From contig CAJMRL010000012.1 in assembly GCA_905215805.1 (NCBI GenBank), positions 1 to 64,000 of the forward strand: a stretch of 64,000 nt of DNA. The letters are read 5' to 3'. The DNA is from an uncultured bacterium. Lineage in GTDB: Bacteria > Bacillota > Clostridia > UBA1381. Positions 40,070 through 49,036 of this stretch are shown here, piece after piece (within the stretch, counting starts at the first letter, position 1; each line of letters starts with the position of its first letter). Position numbers and translations under genes: made by a program. The notes beneath the pieces were generated by a model that saw only the letters and a list, made by a program, of their open reading frames with translations, was not told the DNA's origin and ran no database searches.

Positions 40070-41436
40070 GCAGAACAATTGCGGCTATATCTACGGCGCA
40101 GGGCGCCGGAGGCATAGCAATTATACGAGTAAGCGGAGATGAGGCGGTCAAGATTGCCGATAGGGTATATTCCGGAAAAAAACCGCTTTCACAGGCAAAA
40201 ACGCATACTGTGCATTACGGTCATATAGTGGACAGGGACGGCGGCGTCATAGATGAGGTCCTTGTTACTGTCATGCTTGCGCCCAACAGCTTTACTCGTG
40301 AGGATGTTGTGGAAATAGGCTCTCACGGCGGCAGTATAGTTTCAAAAAAGGTGCTTGACGCATTGATTCATGCCGGAGCATATATGGCAGAGCCGGGAGA
40401 ATTTACAAAGAGGGCGTTCTTAAACGGAAGGATAGACCTGTCTCAGGCAGAGGCGGTTATAGATATTATCAACGCCGGCAATGATATTGCGCGCAGGAAC
40501 GCCGTTTCACAGCTTGACGGAGCGCTGTCAAAGGAGATAGGCGGAGTGCGTGCGGAGCTTGTGAGACTTGCGGCGCAGATGCAGGTCATAATAGATTATC
40601 CGGACGAGGACCTTGAGGACGTAAGCGGTGAGGATATATTAAACATTGTAAAGGAATGCGGGGAAAGAACGAAGGCTCTTCTGGACACAGCGGACAGCGG
40701 AAGAATAGTAAAGGAAGGCATAAGAACGGCGATTGCGGGAAAGCCTAATGTGGGAAAGTCCTCCCTGTTAAACAGCCTTGCTCGTGAGGACAGGGCGATC
40801 GTAACGGATATAGCAGGAACAACGCGCGATACGATAGAGGAGAGCGTGAATCTTGACGGAATACCGCTGATTCTTACGGATACGGCTGGCATAAGGGAAA
40901 CAGACGACACTGTCGAAAAAATCGGCGTGGAAAGAAGCAGACGTTCAATAGCGTCAGCGGATCTGGTCATAGTTGTTTTGGACGGCTCAAATATTCCCGA
41001 TGACGAGGATATGCGGGTGCTGCATGAAACGGCGGACAAGCAAAGAATTATTCTGATAAATAAAACAGACCTCGGTACGAGCAAGTATGCCGAATCCATA
41101 AGAGCGAAAGCGGCAAAGAGCGCTGTGTTTGAGGTAAGCGCGAAAACCGGCGAGGGTCTCGATAATTTAAGGCGTGAGATAAAGCGGCTTTATAATATTT
41201 CGGGGCTTACCGATGCAAACGGTACGGTTATAACCAATATGCGCCATAAAACGGCGCTTATCCATGCAAACGAGGCGCTTGAAAGGGCAAAGGACGCGCT
41301 TATAAGCGGTATGCCGACGGATATAGCGTCAATCGATATAAATGAGGCAATAGACAGCTTGGGAGAGATTACCGGAGAAACGGTATCCGATTCGGTCGTA
41401 TCGGAGATATTCCATAATTTTTGTGTAGGTAAATAG
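40066..41436 (+). CDS. mnmE: tRNA modification GTPase MnmE
   Basis: A 456-residue GTPase that, with MnmG, installs the 5-carboxymethylaminomethyl group on the wobble uridine of several tRNAs. N-terminal folate-binding domain (IAAISTAQGAGGIAIIRVSG), helical domain, an inserted G domain (GKPNVGKSSLLN near 225, DTAGIRETDD, NKTD) and the family C-terminus FCVGK with its Cys. TTG 40066 is the start, overlapping the upstream stop. Its usual partner mnmG is not adjacent. Confidence 0.97.
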   Translation: MSRTIAAISTAQGAGGIAIIRVSGDEAVKIADRVYSGKKPLSQAKTHTVHYGHIVDRDGGVIDEVLVTVMLAPNSFTREDVVEIGSHGGSIVSKKVLDALIHAGAYMAEPGEFTKRAFLNGRIDLSQAEAVIDIINAGNDIARRNAVSQLDGALSKEIGGVRAELVRLAAQMQVIIDYPDEDLEDVSGEDILNIVKECGERTKALLDTADSGRIVKEGIRTAIAGKPNVGKSSLLNSLAREDRAIVTDIAGTTRDTIEESVNLDGIPLILTDTAGIRETDDTVEKIGVERSRRSIASADLVIVVLDGSNIPDDEDMRVLHETADKQRIILINKTDLGTSKYAESIRAKAAKSAVFEVSAKTGEGLDNLRREIKRLYNISGLTDANGTVITNMRHKTALIHANEALERAKDALISGMPTDIASIDINEAIDSLGEITGETVSDSVVSEIFHNFCVGK

Positions 41437-41438
41437 AT

Positions 41439-42152
41439 ATGAGATTAGATAAATATATTTCCGCCTGCGGGGTGGCAAGCCGTTCGGAGGTAAAACGGCT
41501 TATCCGTGCGGGAGCGGTTTCGGTGAATGGAGAGACGGCTAAAGCGGCGGATATGAAAATAGATGAAAACAGCGATACAGTATGCGTTTCGGGAAAAGAG
41601 CTGCGCTACAGAAAATATGTTTACCTCATGCTCAACAAGCCGCAGGGGTATATAAGCGCAACTGAGGATAAGCATTACAGGGTCGTGACGGAGCTTGTGC
41701 CGGAGGAGTACAGTCATTTTAATGTATTTCCTGTAGGCAGGCTCGACATCGATACCGAGGGACTTTTGATACTCACAAATGACGGGCAGCTTGACCATGA
41801 GATTACATCGCCCAAAAAGAATGTGTATAAGAGGTATTTTGCTGTGCTGGATTCCCCCGCTCAGCCGGAGGATATAGAAGCCTTTGCCGCGGGCATGGAA
41901 TTTTCCGATTTTACGGCAAAGAGCGCATATCTTGAAATTACGGATAATCCGTGCGAGGTATATATTGAGATAGCAGAGGGAAAGTTTCATCAGGTAAAGC
42001 GCATGTGTGCGCGAGTAGGGAAGAACGTTGTATTCTTAAAGCGCGTAGCGATAGGTTCTTTGATGCTTGACGAGGAGCTTGCGGTCGGAGAGGTGCGCGA
42101 AATGAGCCGCGAAGAGGTCGGGAAGGCATTGATAAATTTTCGGAGGAATTAA
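41439..42152 (+). CDS. RsuA/RluB-family pseudouridine synthase
   Basis: A 237-residue rRNA pseudouridine synthase: N-terminal S4 RNA-binding domain (MRLDKYISACGVASRSEVKRLI), then the catalytic motif GRLDIDTEGLLILTNDG with Asp, and KFHQVKRMC near the C-terminus. Whether it modifies 16S (RsuA) or 23S (RluB) rRNA cannot be decided here. It starts 2 nt after mnmE and overlaps the next start by 1 nt. Confidence 0.92.
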   Translation: MRLDKYISACGVASRSEVKRLIRAGAVSVNGETAKAADMKIDENSDTVCVSGKELRYRKYVYLMLNKPQGYISATEDKHYRVVTELVPEEYSHFNVFPVGRLDIDTEGLLILTNDGQLDHEITSPKKNVYKRYFAVLDSPAQPEDIEAFAAGMEFSDFTAKSAYLEITDNPCEVYIEIAEGKFHQVKRMCARVGKNVVFLKRVAIGSLMLDEELAVGEVREMSREEVGKALINFRRN

Positions 42153-43102
42153 TGGAAGAGATAGAATATTACGGCGGAAAGCGGTATAACACATGGAACG
42201 GGCATCTACGGACAAAATTCGGTAAGAAGGTAATGAAGATTGCTCTTAACGGCGGCTTCACCTGCCCCAATATAGACGGCAAAAAGGGATACGGCGGCTG
42301 CACCTACTGTTCATCCTCTGGCAGCGGAGATTTTGCCGGTGACCCGGCGCACAGCATACTGAACCAGTTTGAAGAGGTAAAGAGCAGAATGCTAAAAAAA
42401 TGGCATGAGGGATTGTATATGCCGTATTTTCAGGCGCATACCAACACATATGCCCCGGCATCGGTTTTAAGAGAACGATTTGAGCCGGTTTTGCAAAAGG
42501 ACGGAGTTGTGGGGATAAGCATTGCGACCAGGGCGGATTGTCTGGAGAATGACGTGCTTGAGTATCTGAGTGAGCTTAACGGCAGGACCTATCTCATAGT
42601 GGAGCTTGGCCTGCAGTCGATATTCGACAGCACCGGAGAGAGGATAAACCGCTGCCATACATATGCGGAATTCCTTGAAGGATATAATAAGCTTGCGGAC
42701 AGAGGTATCAATGTGTGTATACATTTGATAAACGGACTTCCGGGCGAGGATAAAGATATGATGCTTGAGAGCGCGAAAACCGTTGCGGCGCTGCGTCCGC
42801 ACTGCCTTAAGCTGCATTTGCTGCATGTAATTCGCGGCACGCGTATGGAGCGGGAGCTTTTAGAGGACAGAGTAGGACTTATGTCGCTTGAGGATTATGT
42901 TGATATCATCGTTAGGCAGCTTGAGGTCATTCATCCCCGGACTGTGATACAGCGGCTTACCGGGGATGGCGCAAGAGCTGATTTGGTAGGACCTATGTGG
43001 AGTTTGAAAAAATTCGAGGTACTTAACGCTATTGACCGTGAGCTTGAGAAGAGAGATACATATCAAGGAAAAAAGGCTGATAAAAAAAGCTGCTGCTTTT
43101 GA
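42152..43102 (+). CDS. TIGR01212/YhcC-type radical SAM protein
   Basis: A 316-residue radical-SAM protein of the Elp3-like YhcC group: RYNTWNGHLRTKFGKKVMKI, then the cluster motif CPNIDGKKGYGGCTYC, and the core with LGLQSIFD and GLPGEDKDMM. The substrate is unknown, but the position at the end of an RNA-modification operon (mnmE, pseudouridine synthase) is compatible with RNA modification. TAATG overlap with the preceding gene. The final codons form part of the terminator stem. Confidence 0.88.
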   Translation: MEEIEYYGGKRYNTWNGHLRTKFGKKVMKIALNGGFTCPNIDGKKGYGGCTYCSSSGSGDFAGDPAHSILNQFEEVKSRMLKKWHEGLYMPYFQAHTNTYAPASVLRERFEPVLQKDGVVGISIATRADCLENDVLEYLSELNGRTYLIVELGLQSIFDSTGERINRCHTYAEFLEGYNKLADRGINVCIHLINGLPGEDKDMMLESAKTVAALRPHCLKLHLLHVIRGTRMERELLEDRVGLMSLEDYVDIIVRQLEVIHPRTVIQRLTGDGARADLVGPMWSLKKFEVLNAIDRELEKRDTYQGKKADKKSCCF

Positions 43103-43168
43103 TACAGAGCGTTTTAGGGCTGTACAAGTCTCAAAAGGCTCTGCACAAAAAGCGGGCAGCTTTTTTTG
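43088..43168 (+). terminator. Nested terminator of the nrdR operon, overlapping the last stop codon
   Basis: Outer arms AGCTGCTGCTTTT (ending in the yhcC stop region) and AAAAGCGGGCAGCT, followed by seven Ts, enclose an inner hairpin CAGAGCGTTTT ... AAAAGGCTCTG. The words CAGAGCGTTT, GGGCTGT and CTCTGCA link it to the dispersed gene-end elements. Confidence 0.8.
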
Positions 43169-43213
43169 CTTCTTATTATTAAAATCCGGTTTTTATTGCT
43201 TTATAAATCAAAG

Positions 43214-43996
43214 TTAATCCAATATTTTACTCAAAAATTCCTGAGTTCTTTTATTTTTCGGGTGAAGTATAACATCATCGGGTTTTCCGTCCTCTGCAAC
43301 CACGCCCTCGTCCATAAATATGACCCTATCGGCAACATTTCTTGCAAATTCTATCTCATGCGTAACTATGATCATAGTCATATGCTTCTGCGCAAGAGAG
43401 CGTATTACCTTTAGGATCTCTCCGGTAAGTTCGGGATCGAGCGCCGAGGTCGGTTCGTCAAAGAACAATATTTTAGGATTAAGCGCAAGAGCGCGTGAAA
43501 TAGACACTCTCTGCTGCTGTCCGCCGGAAAGCTCGCAAGGGTAATTATCCATCTTATCTCCCAGTCCGACGCGCTCCAATATATCCTCGGCTTCGCTTTC
43601 TATTTGAGCGAATATTTCCTTTTTCTTTGCCTTGAAATCGGGGCGCTCCTTTGCAAGCAGCTTCGGAGCAAGCATGACGTTCTCCTTTGCGGTGTACTGC
43701 GGAAACAGATTGAACTGCTGAAATACCATGCCGAAATTAAGCTGACGCTCGCGTATCTGAGCCGCGGACAGCTTTGCGGTATCGGCAGCGTCAAAGATAC
43801 ATTTTCCGTCAACGAATATCTGACCCTCGTCAGCGGTCTCGAGAAAATTTATACAGCGCAGAAGCGTTGTCTTACCGCTTCCGGATGAACCTAATACAGC
43901 AACTACTCCGCCCTGCTCCATCGAGAAGCTAACGCCCTTTAAGACCTCGGTTTTTCCGAAGCTTTTATGTATATTTTTTACTTCAAGTATAGCCAT
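43214..43996 (-). CDS. Polar amino-acid ABC transporter ATPase (GlnQ-like)
   Basis: A 260-residue ATPase: Walker A GSSGSGKTTLL, Q-loop VFQQFNLFPQ, signature LSGGQQQRVSISRAL, Walker B ILFFDEPTSALD, switch His in VTHEIEFA. It has a ~20-residue insertion after the Q-loop (ERPDFKAKKKEIFAQIESEAED). Third gene of an operon in the order binding protein, permease, ATPase, 12 nt after the permease. Confidence 0.93.
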   Translation of the reverse strand: MAILEVKNIHKSFGKTEVLKGVSFSMEQGGVVAVLGSSGSGKTTLLRCINFLETADEGQIFVDGKCIFDAADTAKLSAAQIRERQLNFGMVFQQFNLFPQYTAKENVMLAPKLLAKERPDFKAKKKEIFAQIESEAEDILERVGLGDKMDNYPCELSGGQQQRVSISRALALNPKILFFDEPTSALDPELTGEILKVIRSLAQKHMTMIIVTHEIEFARNVADRVIFMDEGVVAEDGKPDDVILHPKNKRTQEFLSKILD

Positions 43997-44008
43997 GTCC
44001 GCTCCTCC

Positions 44009-44644
44009 TTAGCCCTTGTAATAGTCAAGCTTCTTTTCGACAAAATTAAGAATAAGCGTCAATATTCCGCACATTGCCAAAAAGAAAAGTCCCGTAGAAA
44101 ACAGCGGCCAGATAAGACCCTGTTTTGTAAATCTTTCGGCGCCCATTATGATTTCGGATACGCCTATAACTCTTGCAAGCGAGGTGTCCTTTGCGAGCGT
44201 GATTATCTCATTGCCCATCGGAGCTACTATGCGCTTTATTACCTGAAAAAGCACGACCTTGAAAAATACCTGTGTCTTGGTCATGCCCAGTACCTGCCCC
44301 GCCTCGTATTGTCCGACCGGGATACTTTCTATGCCGCCGCGGTATATTTCCGAAAAATACGCCGCATAGTTTATTATAAACGCGATAAGCGTGGCGGTCA
44401 TTCTTGAGCTCATGGGCATATGCCAAAGCAGACCGGGCACATACAGTACAACGAAAAGCTGAAGCATAAGCGGTGTTCCGCGTATGATCCATACGAAGGT
44501 TTTAAACAGCCATCTTAAGGGCGTGAATTTTGACATGGAGCCGAATGAGATAAGCAGTCCAAGCGGGATCGCCGCTGCCAAGGTTGCTCCGAAGATTATG
44601 AGGTTCTGCCCGAAATCACGGCATAAAGACAATATCTGTTCCAT
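44009..44644 (-). CDS. Polar amino-acid ABC transporter permease (GlnP-like)
   Basis: A 211-residue permease with about five membrane segments and the HAAT-family loop YRGGIESIPVGQYEAGQVLGMTKTQVFFKVVLFQVIKR. Forms the channel with the ATPase and receives substrate from the lipoprotein encoded upstream. Confidence 0.92.
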   Translation of the reverse strand: MEQILSLCRDFGQNLIIFGATLAAAIPLGLLISFGSMSKFTPLRWLFKTFVWIIRGTPLMLQLFVVLYVPGLLWHMPMSSRMTATLIAFIINYAAYFSEIYRGGIESIPVGQYEAGQVLGMTKTQVFFKVVLFQVIKRIVAPMGNEIITLAKDTSLARVIGVSEIIMGAERFTKQGLIWPLFSTGLFFLAMCGILTLILNFVEKKLDYYKG

Positions 44645-44732
44645 TTATATTCTGACATCCTTTCGGGAATTTTTTAGCTTTTTGGAAGCGTTAAAAGGCA
44701 TCGTTGATAAGATGATTTTCTGCAAAAAGATA

Positions 44733-44771
44733 CCCGCTCATGCCGAAGCAATATCCTCGGCATGGAACGGG
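44733..44771 (-). terminator. Hairpin between binding-protein and permease genes
   Basis: CCCGTTCCATGCCGA pairs with TCGGCATGAGCGGG on the minus strand, followed by TATCTTTTT. It would partly terminate or stabilise the upstream message, giving more binding protein than membrane subunits. Confidence 0.65.
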
Positions 44772-44780
44772 AAAGCTGTA

Positions 44781-45635
44781 TTATTTAAGCAAAAGAAGCT
44801 CTGCAAGATTATATTTGTCAGCGATCGTCTTTAATGTTCCGTCTGCTGCAAGCTCCTGCATAGCAGCGTTTACTTTTTCTGTCATATCAGAACCCTTTCT
44901 GAACGCTACACCGTAATATTGAGATGCAAAGCCCTTGTCTATAAGAGCAAGGTCGGAATAGTCTGTTCCCTCGCCTACCGAACCGATAGCCATTACATAA
45001 TCGCCCAAGGCTACATCGCTTACGCCGGATTTAACATCCATAAGACCCTTTGCCTGTGAATCAACAGGCGTATAGGAAGCATTAGCGAAGAATTCATCGC
45101 TTTGAGCAAGTGTTTCGCCTGTAGAGCCGGCTTCTGCAACAACAGTTGCGCCGTCTACGCTTTCAGTATATTTATCGACGTCATCCTGTCTTACTACCAT
45201 TACCTGTCTGTTATCCATATAAGGAACGGTGATAGACATATTTGCCTGTCTGTCGTCAGTGATAGTCATGCCGTTCCAGATACAGTCGATCGTCTTTGAG
45301 CTCAGCTCAATCTCCTTTGAATCCCAGTTTATTTCCTGGAACTTAGGAGTCACGCCCAGCTTTTCGCATACAGCCTGAGCAAATTCAGTTTCAAAGCCGA
45401 CCAGCTCGTCGCCCTCTTTATAGTTCATCGGTGCGAACAAGGTATAGCCTATAACCATTTCACCCTTTGACATTATGTAATCGTAATCCGATTCCTCTGT
45501 CTGAGAGGTGTTGGTATTTGCGGCGGTATCTGAAGCGGTGTTTGCATCATCCTGACTTCCGCAGCCCGCAAAGGCAAGCAGAGCAGAAGCAGCCAACGCA
45601 CCGGCAAGAACCTTTTTCCAAACATTTTTTTTCAT
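44781..45635 (-). CDS. Amino-acid-binding lipoprotein of the ABC importer
   Basis: A 284-residue lipoprotein: signal with lipobox LLAFAGCGS, a Thr/Asn/Ser linker, then a family-3 solute-binding domain (YIMSKGEMVIGYTLFAPMNY, GFETEFAQAVCEKLG, DCIWNGMTITDDRQANM, SVDGATVVAEAGSTGE). The ligand is a polar amino acid; which one cannot be told from sequence. First gene of the operon, with its own promoter. Confidence 0.9.
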   Translation of the reverse strand: MKKNVWKKVLAGALAASALLAFAGCGSQDDANTASDTAANTNTSQTEESDYDYIMSKGEMVIGYTLFAPMNYKEGDELVGFETEFAQAVCEKLGVTPKFQEINWDSKEIELSSKTIDCIWNGMTITDDRQANMSITVPYMDNRQVMVVRQDDVDKYTESVDGATVVAEAGSTGETLAQSDEFFANASYTPVDSQAKGLMDVKSGVSDVALGDYVMAIGSVGEGTDYSDLALIDKGFASQYYGVAFRKGSDMTEKVNAAMQELAADGTLKTIADKYNLAELLLLK

Positions 45636-45679
45636 TTAAATCATCCCTTTGACCTTTATTAGCGCTTACACGCAGTAAT

Positions 45680-45708
45680 ATTTTAACATGATAAAGCGCT
45701 GTAGTCAA
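45680..45708 (-). promoter_or_regulatory. Promoter of the amino-acid importer operon
   Basis: Minus strand: TTGACT (45703-45708), 17-nt spacer, TAAAAT (45680-45685). Confidence 0.55.
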
Positions 45709-45741
45709 GTCTTTTTTTATTATTTGGATATTTTTATTAAT

Positions 45742-46917
45742 TTACTGTATTGTTACAGAAACATAATGAGGTTCTCTCACGTCAAGCATTTCCGATTCAA
45801 ATACCACCGGAAGCTCATAGCTGCCGGCTTCAAGACCGCTCAGGTCTATATATGCATACAGATTATTTGCCGTTGCGCTGCCCTCCGGACCGTACATCAA
45901 TACTCCGCTGACTATTGGGTTGAACTGTGCGCTTAAGCCTTCGGCAAGATTGAGCGCCTGTACGGTTACGTCCATTCTTTGCGCAGTCTTTTTTTGTATA
46001 TAAGGCTTTACCCTTATTTTTGATGAGGATTCGGGTATATACATGCCGGTATCCGTTATAAGAGAAAATTCTGCGACCTCTGCGTCCGTTTTGTCTATAT
46101 TTACGTATACCGCGTCTGCACTGCATTCGGGGAGTACGCCGACATCAACGGTGGTTTTTTCGAGAGCTGTTTTTGCTTCGTCAAGATAGTAGTCATTGAT
46201 AAGGCTGTCATCAAGCTTGAGCTTTATCGGCAGGGTCTTGCGCTCATATTTGGTATTGACTATTTCTATGCTGTCGGTATCAGCTTCGATTGTGTCGTTT
46301 TTGGTAAGTGGATTATTTGATTCGTCCATAAGCAAAAATGCGGATTCTATCGTATTTGTCTCGGTCATTTTGCTTATATCTATTTCAACATATCCGTAAG
46401 AAACGCTGTTTATTTCGCTTTCGGCCCCTGTTATGGATACGGTTGACTGCTGAGTTTCGCTTTTTATAAATCCGTCCTTTGATGTGCCGGTCTGCTTTAT
46501 TTTTATCGGAATATTTTTTCGTATCAAATGCTCGACCTTTACGGGTACATTCCCGTATTTTTCCTTTTCGACCGTAAGGCGCGTGCTCGGAAGATTTATG
46601 GTGCCGGGCAGGGAATATTCTCCGGCGTCAGTAATTTCCGAAACGTCTACGTTTATATATATCCCATCGCTGTAATTGATCAAATCATTGCGCTTTCCGC
46701 TTATAACGACCGACATATTGGGAGTTGATGATGTATCTGTAATAACAAGTCCCTGGCTTCTTAAAACGTCCTCGCCTATATAATGAACATCCAATCCGGA
46801 AACAGACGCCGTTACGTCCGGGTCCTCCATGATTCCTATTGTTATCCAAACCGCTACTGCAATTATAAATGACAAAAGCAGAATTCGGAATTTGTTTTCA
46901 TTTCTTTTAGTATTCAT
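45742..46917 (-). CDS. cdaR: YbbR-domain protein CdaR, regulator of diadenylate cyclase
   Basis: A 391-residue exported protein anchored by one N-terminal helix (about 11-30), followed by four YbbR-type beta repeats outside the membrane. CdaR modulates CdaA. Its ATG overlaps the cdaA stop by 4 nt. In many Firmicutes glmM is the third gene of this operon; here transcription ends after cdaR. Confidence 0.88.
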   Translation of the reverse strand: MNTKRNENKFRILLLSFIIAVAVWITIGIMEDPDVTASVSGLDVHYIGEDVLRSQGLVITDTSSTPNMSVVISGKRNDLINYSDGIYINVDVSEITDAGEYSLPGTINLPSTRLTVEKEKYGNVPVKVEHLIRKNIPIKIKQTGTSKDGFIKSETQQSTVSITGAESEINSVSYGYVEIDISKMTETNTIESAFLLMDESNNPLTKNDTIEADTDSIEIVNTKYERKTLPIKLKLDDSLINDYYLDEAKTALEKTTVDVGVLPECSADAVYVNIDKTDAEVAEFSLITDTGMYIPESSSKIRVKPYIQKKTAQRMDVTVQALNLAEGLSAQFNPIVSGVLMYGPEGSATANNLYAYIDLSGLEAGSYELPVVFESEMLDVREPHYVSVTIQ

Positions 46918-47759
46918 TTTTCCCTCCAGAATCTGAGCTTTTCAGCCGGATTTTTCCTCGGCTCATTGTTTTTGATGAGTGTTTTCCTGAGCGCGTTCAT
47001 GAGCGTTTCGGAAGTTAGATTTCTTGTCAGAGAGCCGTCTAAGGCGATTGAGATTTTTCCGGTCTCTTCGCTGACAACAACGACCACCGCATCGGTAAAT
47101 TCGGTTATTCCTATAGCGGCGCGGTGTCTTGTTCCGAGGTCGCGGGAGAGATTGTTATTTGTTGTAAGAGGAAGCAGGCAGCTTGCCGCCATGACCCTCT
47201 TGTTGCTTATAACAACAGCTCCGTCATGGAGAGGAGTGTTGGGAACGAATATATTTTCCAGAAGCCTGCTTGAAACAGACGAGTCTATATATGTTCCGGT
47301 ACGTATTATATCTCCGAGCTTGGTTTGCCTTTCAAAAACAATAAGCGCTCCGGTCTTGGTCTGCGACATATCGCATGCTGCCTTTACGACCGACTCTATG
47401 ACCATATTCATTTGTTCGCTGTCATTTTCCTGATTTATATCTATGAAAGATCCTACCTTAAGACGCCCTACTCTTTCAAGCATACTCCTTAATTCCGGCT
47501 GGAATATGACAAGTACTGCGAACATGCCTATCTGCATGGCGCTGCTCAAAAGATAATGCAGAGTATTCAAATGCAGCCAATCGGATGCTACAAATACAAC
47601 AAACAGTATCATAAGACCCTTTACAAGCTGCATTGCTCGTGTTTCTCTTAAAAGCTTTATCAGGTAGTATATAATAACCGTGACTATCGCAATATCGATA
47701 AGATCGCTTATTCTTATCAGATTTATGTATTTGATGATATATTCAAAAAAGCTGTTCAT
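46914..47759 (-). CDS. cdaA: Diadenylate cyclase CdaA
   Basis: A 281-residue membrane enzyme that makes c-di-AMP from two ATP; c-di-AMP controls K+ and osmolyte uptake and cell-wall homeostasis. Three N-terminal membrane helices (about 17-37, 43-60, 65-83) precede the DAC domain with LHDGAVVI and GTRHRAAIG, and FVPNTP before them. Normal length. Divergent from the stalk-domain gene at 47930. Confidence 0.95.
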   Translation of the reverse strand: MNSFFEYIIKYINLIRISDLIDIAIVTVIIYYLIKLLRETRAMQLVKGLMILFVVFVASDWLHLNTLHYLLSSAMQIGMFAVLVIFQPELRSMLERVGRLKVGSFIDINQENDSEQMNMVIESVVKAACDMSQTKTGALIVFERQTKLGDIIRTGTYIDSSVSSRLLENIFVPNTPLHDGAVVISNKRVMAASCLLPLTTNNNLSRDLGTRHRAAIGITEFTDAVVVVVSEETGKISIALDGSLTRNLTSETLMNALRKTLIKNNEPRKNPAEKLRFWREK

Positions 47760-47796
47760 CGGACCATTCCTTTTGTTTTTATTTTTACATACTTAT

Positions 47797-47825
47797 ATTA
47801 TACAATACTTCCTTTATTTTTTCCA
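47797..47825 (-). promoter_or_regulatory. Promoter of cdaA-cdaR
   Basis: Minus strand: TGGAAA (47820-47825), 17-nt spacer, TATAAT (47797-47802). Confidence 0.5.
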
Positions 47826-47856
47826 CTGTAATTTGTAAATTTTTTTTGATTTTTTC

Positions 47857-47885
47857 TTGTAACATTTTTAAAATTATGTTATAAT
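47857..47885 (+). promoter_or_regulatory. Promoter of the stalk-domain gene
   Basis: TTGTAA (47857-47862), 17-nt spacer, TATAAT (47880-47885). Confidence 0.6.
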
Positions 47886-47929
47886 ACCGTTGTAATATGT
47901 TTTAAAAAAATTAAAGGAAGTGTTTTTTT

Positions 47930-48877
47930 ATGAATAAGAAAATAACAGCGGCTGTATTTGCTGCCGCGGCGGCCTTTTCCGTATACGGCGCGGCTATGGC
48001 TGCGGATGTTACCGTTAAGGTAAACGGAGCGGTCATAGATTTTGAGGATCAGGGAGCTATTATAGAAAATGACAGAACTCTTGTGCCGGCAAGAGGCGCA
48101 TTTGAGGCTATGGATGCAAAGGTGGAATGGGACGAGGATGACCAAACGGTTACAGTAACAAGTCCGGAGGGAACTACCGTAGCTATTCTTACAATAGGCA
48201 GCTCAGATATGCGTGTTCTTAAATATACAAGCGTTCTTCATGCCGATGAGGAAAATATAAAGCTTGATGTTCCGGCGTCTATTATGAATGACCGCACAAT
48301 GCTTCCGTTAAGAGCAATAGGCGAGGCTATGGACGCTGAGGTAGAATGGGATGCCGATACATATACCGCTTCTATAGAAAGAGGAAACGTATTCGACGTC
48401 AAGGAAGAGAACAAGCTTACTCTTACTCTTGAGCAGGAGGAAAGCGAAAACAGTGATGAGGTAACTGTTGATCTTAAGCTTGCAAATCTCGGCGCATATC
48501 CCGGATATTATGTGGGAGGCGTAACGCTGGGACTTAATTATGACAGAACAGTCCTTGAATTAGAGGAGGCAGCCCTTTATAACGGCGATACGAAAGTAGA
48601 CAATTCAATGGGCGTTGACAATTCCGATTTTAAGGATTCACGTCTGAAAAGCGCTCATATCACGATAGATGAGGAAAATGCGGCAAAGACTGACGGAACT
48701 GTATTTAAGATGAAATTTAAACGCCTGACAAGCGATCAGACAGAGGTTTCAGTCTCGACGTCATATCATTCAAGACTGGGATATGATACGTCTATCCTGC
48801 TTTGCGACAGCGAAAACAATATGAAGGAGCTGTGGGGAACGGATTTGATTATAGGCGAACCTCTTATTATAAAATGA
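47930..48877 (+). CDS. Secreted protein with stalk domain and cohesin-like domain
   Basis: A 315-residue exported protein. Signal peptide 1-~25; residues ~26-148 are a copper-amine-oxidase-N-like stalk domain in two halves (VKVNGAVIDFEDQGAIIENDRTLVPARGAFEAMDAKVEWD and MLPLRAIGEAMDAEVEWDADTY). Residues ~165-310 resemble a cohesin-type beta sandwich (VTVDLKLANLGAYPGYYVGGVTLGLNYDRTVLELEE). No dockerin was recognised in this window. A cell-wall-associated role is likely. The 3' end runs into one of the two large gene-end elements. Confidence 0.75.
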   Translation: MNKKITAAVFAAAAAFSVYGAAMAADVTVKVNGAVIDFEDQGAIIENDRTLVPARGAFEAMDAKVEWDEDDQTVTVTSPEGTTVAILTIGSSDMRVLKYTSVLHADEENIKLDVPASIMNDRTMLPLRAIGEAMDAEVEWDADTYTASIERGNVFDVKEENKLTLTLEQEESENSDEVTVDLKLANLGAYPGYYVGGVTLGLNYDRTVLELEEAALYNGDTKVDNSMGVDNSDFKDSRLKSAHITIDEENAAKTDGTVFKMKFKRLTSDQTEVSVSTSYHSRLGYDTSILLCDSENNMKELWGTDLIIGEPLIIK

Positions 48878-48878
48878 T

Positions 48879-49015
48879 GGGACTGCCGCTTTTAGCGCAG
48901 AGCGTTTAAAGGCTGTAAAAGCCTTTAAACTACGAACAGAACTCACCTCTCGATGTACACAAAGTACACCTTCGGGCGAGTTCTGTTCGTTCTGCATCTA
49001 AAATCGAACAGCCCC
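48879..49015. repeat. ~137-bp nested palindromic element (MITE-like), copy A
   Basis: Outer ends GGGACTGCCGCTTTTAG and CTAAAATCGAACAGCCCC enclose two hairpins: TTTAAAGGCT ... AGCCTTTAAA, and CGAACAGAACTC ... GAGTTCTGTTCG whose arms flank a GTACACAAAGTACAC core. The element recurs at 58003-58138 in reverse orientation with only a handful of differences. It separates two convergent genes and probably also terminates both. Confidence 0.85.
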
Positions 49016-49036
49016 GATAACTTTATGTATACGAAA

